Shown piece by piece: positions 60,201-64,000 of a stretch of 64,000 bases of DNA. A program made the translations under genes and the position numbers. Numbering within the stretch: the stretch's first letter is position 1; each line of letters begins with the position of its first letter. The stretch spans positions 5,270,001 to 5,334,000 of the forward strand of contig CM027382.1 in NCBI GenBank assembly GCA_015680905.1, given 5' to 3'. A model generated the notes under the pieces. That model was not told where the DNA came from. It made no database searches and saw only the letters and a list, made by a program, of their open reading frames with translations. The stretch comes from Coptis chinensis (lineage: Eukaryota > Streptophyta > Magnoliopsida > Ranunculales > Ranunculaceae).

Positions 60201-60479
60201 GAGAGGAGTCTCTCTTTCTTCACCATAATATCGGGGTGTAGTGTGTGAAATTCTAGATAGGCGTGTTGTATTTATTTCTCTCGAAAAACAAGCGATTATA
60301 CTAGAATTAAAACTCCTCTGACGGGGCGAGGAGGGAAGAAAGGAATACTGAATGCCTCCTTGCTCACAGCGTTTGAATAAGCGTCTTGTTTACTGGCGTG
60401 TTCGGTGTAAATAAGAAGATTAGAACACTGAAAAACTTGACAACTTCGAAGTTGAATCAAACACGGGAAATCCGGAAAT

Positions 60480-60730
60480 TTCAGCTTAGCGGGCTGGCTA
60501 TCTTATCTTAAGCGGCGCTTCGGTAAATTCGAGTTCGAGTAACTTAAGCGGCGGTCGGCTCTCATTGAAGCGTGGACGCTTCGATTATAAAGAAAAAAAT
60601 TCCAGTAACTTAAGCGGGTCGCTCTCTTTGAAGCGTGGCGGCTCGGTGTATTGTTGAAATTCGGTAACATAAGCGAATTAAATTCTCTCTCCTTGAAGCG
60701 CTGGCGTCGCCAGGTATTTTTTTCGAATTT
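60480..60730 (-). repeat. Degenerate tandem repeats in the 5' leader of the Athila-like element
   Basis: Three to four units of about 65-70 bp built on AACTTAAGCGG, then CTCTC, TTGAAGCGTGG and CTCGGT. They lie between the primer-binding site and gag. Similar GC-rich motifs recur near 56,030-56,290. Confidence 0.7.
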
Positions 60731-60839
60731 TTCGGCCGAAAACGAATAACCAACCAGTATGAATCAAACAAGGGTGGGTGGGTTTAATGGGACTTAAAAA
60801 TGACTACTTCTACAAAGAAAACAATGCTAAAGTGCAACT

Positions 60840-60859
60840 AAGACGGCAGCGGCGCCATT
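60840..60859 (-). other. Primer-binding site of the Athila-like element
   Basis: Read on the minus strand directly after the 5' LTR: AATGGCGCCGCTGCCGTC. TGGCGCCGTTGCCG-type sites are typical of Athila-group elements. Confidence 0.75.
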
Positions 60860-62232
60860 TGATAATCTGAAATGAATAGTTTACCTACGAAATGAACTAC
60901 GAATCCACAACGTAAGTAAACTAAACTTGAACTTTTACGAGTCTATTATCAAAGCTTCTACTCTCGATGCGAATTGCACTAAATGGAGTACGAAGTTCGT
61001 TCCACTCCTAGTTCTCTAGCACGGATTGTTTTCTAAGTCTAAGAAATCAGTCTTAAGTCAATGAGAGCTTTACGAAGGGTGTTATACTACGATGAAACTA
61101 AAATGAGTCTACGTTGAATTTAACTACGAATACTATGGAAATATGCTTGTTTTTGAATCTAGATAAAGGATTAGAGGGGAATTGAATCCACCTCGAATCC
61201 AACTTAATAACCTAGTATAGATTCTTGTATCTCGATTCTCACGTTCTTACGGCAAGAAATTCGAGTTCTAATCCCTAGTGTTCATGGCATTTCTACCGAG
61301 TACTAACTAGCATGTGAAGTCGTCCACCCATTCTCATGGCGAAACACGACTTTCTAGAGTGGAATAGATTCTACAACCAATTCTATACTAACCACTAAGT
61401 TTTCATCAAGGCTTCATCAACCCCTCTAATGGAGGATTTAGCCTTGGTTCATCAAACTAACAATTCCCATTAAATCTAAACTAAACATAATGAAAAGATT
61501 CTAACTTTATGCGATTTCACTAAACAATAATCGAAATCTAATTAATAACTATGAAATGATAACAAACAATAATGGAAATTAGATCTAGAAATCGAAATTG
61601 ACAAAAGAACAACTATTTTATTATCTAATCAATCAAGAACAATAATTTGAGAGTTTAATCTAAAACAAGAATTGAAATGAAATTAAACTTAATTAATCTA
61701 ATGAAAACTAGATCTAGAACTAAGGTTTAATGGAGGCTAACTAATCTAATTTATTTTCTAACCTAACTATCTACCATTAACAAAGACTTAAGCTTTTGTT
61801 CTTATACATTCAGATCCAAAATTCGTGCATGGGCTTGGAGCCATGGGTTGGGCCAGAGAATCAGGCCCAAAACCCAATTCTTTCAGTCCAAAAAGGCCTC
61901 TTCAGCTGCAGTTGACTTCCACAGACTTTTCGTCCACTTCTGCTCCTCTGATTGGGTCAAAGCTTGGACCATTACAAAGCTCTTTCCGAGCCGGTCGTTT
62001 TGACATAAGGTATGCCCAATTCAGTCCGAGTCCAAAGATACGGCTTTGGGAAGTTCTGGCGACTTTTGCTCCTCGTATCTCGCTAAAGTGGTACATTTAC
62101 GCACATAATGGACTTTGAAGCCCGAAATGCATAAAAACGCCGAATCGGTGTTAACTCTTACTTATTATTCACATAATTGGTCTAACAGTATGATTATTAA
62201 GGGGTTAAAACTACAGTTTTGGGCTCTTATCA
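60860..62232 (-). repeat. 5' LTR of the Athila-like element
   Basis: 1373 bp, the partner of 52560-53939. Differences from the partner are mostly small clustered replacements rather than scattered transitions. Confidence 0.9.
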
Positions 62233-62640
62233 TGTGCCGGTCGGCATCATCCACTTGCTGGGGCGACTTGAACACAACGCCCCCAGTCGAACGACCTGAT
62301 CTTCTAGGTGGCTTGTTCCCTTTGGCCTCTACAGCAATAGCATTCCTTTTACCCCGATCACCATGCACGTGGGGATGGAATTCCATTTCCTCCATTATCA
62401 GAGGAGAGGTCTCCCTCAAACTTCCTTCTCCCCTTGTGTATATATGGCACTTGGCCATAGTGTAATCTACGAGCAGGAATGACAATACGCGAGTTAACAG
62501 CCAAAACACCAGTTTTTGTTCAAACGTGGTAGCCACATAAAGAAGACAGACATACCTTAACAAGCAACGAAAAAGATGAAGCAGCACAGGTTGGAGACGA
62601 AGAAATGCAGTAATAGGAAAAGCAAATGGGAACAAATGCC
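62233..62640 (-). pseudogene. Antisense frame of the Tat element (second part)
   Basis: Antisense sequence resuming beyond the nested element. It reads MAKCHIYTRGEGSLRETSPL, then MEEMEFHPHVHGDRGKRNAI and a basic PPRRSGRSTG stretch (about 62461-62250). Upstream (about 62,545-62,560) is an AAGGTATGTCTG donor-like site and a leader, suggesting a spliced transcript with its own promoter, as reported for antisense frames of related elements. Confidence 0.5.
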
Positions 62641-63282
62641 TTTGCTCTTATATGAATGGTGTTACTTATTGTGTAATAACGTATCTTCCCTAGGTACATT
62701 ATAATTACATCGAGACACCAAAGCCACCTAGCAGCCATCATTGCACATAGCTAACCGTTCACTTGCCTACACATGCAGAACTGTTTCACTTCTCCAGAAC
62801 GGAGATATCGACCTACGTCTTACTATCTCCGCAGTGCCTAACGAATCACCAACTCGCATTACATGTGACCTACAACACTAAAAGACCTAGTAAGGACAGG
62901 GCGCTCATTTACTGATCACAGGTTACTTAAAGTTAACTATGGTCACACGGAAGCGTCTACACAGCCACACAGATATAACGAGACCTCCATTCATACATTT
63001 AACCATACAAGAGTCTTACAAAGCAAAGAACCAAGTGATAAGCATAGCATATAAGCAACAAGTGATCTGCCAGGGCAAGCCCAAACACAGTTCACAGGTC
63101 AGCCGAGCTTCTGAGTCTACTTAGGAAATTCAGCTCGGCTAACCAACATTTATCATCATACGGTCGTCCAGTATTAACAAACATAAATAAGAAAAGCAAA
63201 CTACCCAGGTTACCCCGGAAAACCAGTTCTATTGTATCACAACTAACAACCATTCAAATCACCAACTTTACATCATAACTCG
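62641..63282. other. Non-coding stretch between two antisense modules
   Basis: No gene recognised. The part near 63,090-63,150 (CTTCTGAGTCTACTTAGGAA then ATTCAGCTCGGC) resembles 51,555-51,600 (CTGCTGGGTCTACCCAGGAA then ATCCAGATCGGC). This shows that the last kilobase repeats, in diverged form, the zone downstream of the first antisense frame. Confidence 0.5.
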
Positions 63283-63990
63283 CTAGTTCCAGGCATGACA
63301 ACCAAACCTCCGGCCACCAACGAAGTTTTCAACTTCAGCTTCTTTCCCCTCAACTACTATTGACACACCGTCCAGATTTAAACTCATAAGAACATCAGAC
63401 ACAGCAGTTTCAGTGCGAGGCACAACAATCTCCGGAAGCAACGATGGAATAAGTAAGAGCACCACTGGTATCTCCCTATACCGGTACCACTGGAGGACAA
63501 AGAGTATATCGTTCATGCTCCTCTTTCAAAGCTTTATAATTAGCTTCTAGATCAACAAAGTCAGTGTCCAGCTCGTCATAAGCTTTAGTAGCGTCTTGAG
63601 CAACTCCTTTGCAGTGCAAGGCGTATTCATTTAGCCTACCAATTTCCACAGTTGCTGCATTAACGTTCTCTTCAACACCCTATAGTTTCAGCTTCAGATC
63701 TTTCGTCTCAATATCCTTCAGCATCTTTGACAAACTAAGAGCTTGGTGCATTTTCTTCAGGTATTCAAGCTCCTCACGTTCCATCTAAGCAGCGTCCTGA
63801 ACATTCTTTAACTCCTCGGTCAGCTTTACCACAGTTTTCCTATCTGTCTCAGCGAACTGGGCAATCTCCTTCAACTTCTGAAATCTACTCACAAGCTACA
63901 GACGCACACATATACTAATAATCAGTTCGCAACGAGTTTAATAAGCAAGCAAATAAGTTAAAGCAGGACAGCCCCACATACCAGACATTG
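63283..63990 (-). pseudogene. Second, diverged antisense coiled-coil module
   Basis: Minus-strand remains with coiled-coil character (SRFQKLKEIAQFAETDR near 63,885, and VGRLNEYALHCKGVAQDATK-like text near 63,640-63,590). They follow the same pattern as KVTEYAKQCQRVARKAQGAY of the first module. The open end (63516-63283) reads MNDILFVLQWYRYREIP. It is either a second antisense gene of the same Tat element or part of another copy that continues past 64000. Broken. Confidence 0.5.
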
Positions 63991-64000
63991 AGCGACTTCC

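Larger units (their letters stand above)
52560..62232 (-). mobile_element. Athila-like LTR element without visible reverse transcriptase, nested in the Tat element
   Basis: A 9673-bp element with long LTRs, 52560-53939 and 60860-62232, beginning TGATAA and ending TTATCA. It reads on the minus strand: a primer-binding site (TGGCGCCGCTGCCG) lies next to the right LTR, and a polypurine-like tract with GAGGACAAGCAAAATG lies next to the left LTR. Gag and protease-like remains lie at 57790-60200. The other 4 kb (53940-57790) shows no reverse transcriptase, RNase H or integrase, so it looks like a large non-autonomous gag-bearing derivative of the Athila/Tat group. Flanking 5-bp duplications are not clean. 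The LTRs are nearly identical over long runs, suggesting a young insertion. The coding remains carry many breaks. Confidence 0.8.
44425..64000 (+). mobile_element. Ty3/gypsy Tat-lineage element (Retand-like), broken, continuing to the window edge
   Basis: A plus-strand element. Probable 5' LTR 44425-44980, a primer-binding site directly after it, and gag from 45069. Protease, reverse transcriptase, RNase H and integrase remains extend to about 50718. A tandem-repeat zone (50830-51330) and a coiled-coil reading frame on the opposite strand (from 51784) follow. An extra frame antisense to pol between integrase and the 3' LTR is a known trait of the Tat lineage, for example Retand and Grande-like elements. 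A 9.7-kb LTR element (52560-62232) is inserted in that region. No 3' LTR matching 44425-44980 was found in the window, so the age cannot be estimated. Coding parts have many breaks (ten or more), so it looks dead. The right limit is not known. Confidence 0.75.

Noticed and set aside
62641-63282. 3' LTR of the Tat element
   Set aside because: No similarity to 44425-44980 on either strand.

Overview
This is nuclear DNA from a seed plant, probably a eudicot. It is AT-rich, has spliced genes with GT-AG introns, and is filled with plant transposable elements of nearly every class. Only two host genes look whole, both on the minus strand: a two-exon UDP-glycosyltransferase of the UGT79 kind (18128-19694) and a 20-exon WRN-like RecQ DNA helicase (30839-43567; the exon lengths sum to 2745 nt, an open frame of 914 codons plus stop). 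No rRNA, canonical tRNA or CRISPR was seen.

Left part (1-17.5 kb): the 3' tail of a plant LINE (1-490); a hAT-like non-autonomous element with exact 8-bp target duplication (2740-3903); and a minus-strand Reina-like chromovirus with 276-bp LTRs and a TATAA duplication (5345-14683). Its gag is split by a 3.2-kb solo LTR (9703-14100), which is itself split by a 1.17-kb palindromic Mutator-like foldback (11280-12453). Next comes the 3' part of an unusual non-LTR retroelement with a zinc motif and a restriction-endonuclease-like C-terminus (about 15583-16864), abutted by a copia-type solo LTR (16865-17468).

Middle (18-30 kb): the UGT gene, whose promoter lies about 290 bp from the edge of a 9.3-kb Mutator-like element (20066-29345). 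That element has long terminal inverted arms, a decayed FAR1-type transposase, an epoxide-hydrolase exon fragment and a fragment of an FG-nucleoporin (best match NUP58). The nucleoporin piece sits in only one of the two arms. A PIF/Harbinger-like element (26497-27196) is inserted inside it.

Right part (30.8-64 kb): the RecQ gene, whose introns hold a tRNA-derived SINE with a perfect 11-bp duplication, a copia fragment and microsatellites. Beyond its 5' end lies a plus-strand Tat-lineage Ty3/gypsy element (from about 44425 towards or past the window end) with gag, protease, RT, RNase H and integrase remains, 139-bp tandem repeats and an antisense coiled-coil reading frame. That antisense frame is split by a 9.7-kb Athila-like element (52560-62232) which has 1.38-kb LTRs and gag/protease remains but no visible reverse transcriptase. 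A second, diverged antisense coiled-coil module occupies the last kilobase.

All family calls are from reading the sequence; no database search was possible. The two host genes are functionally unrelated, and nothing suggests an operon or gene cluster.
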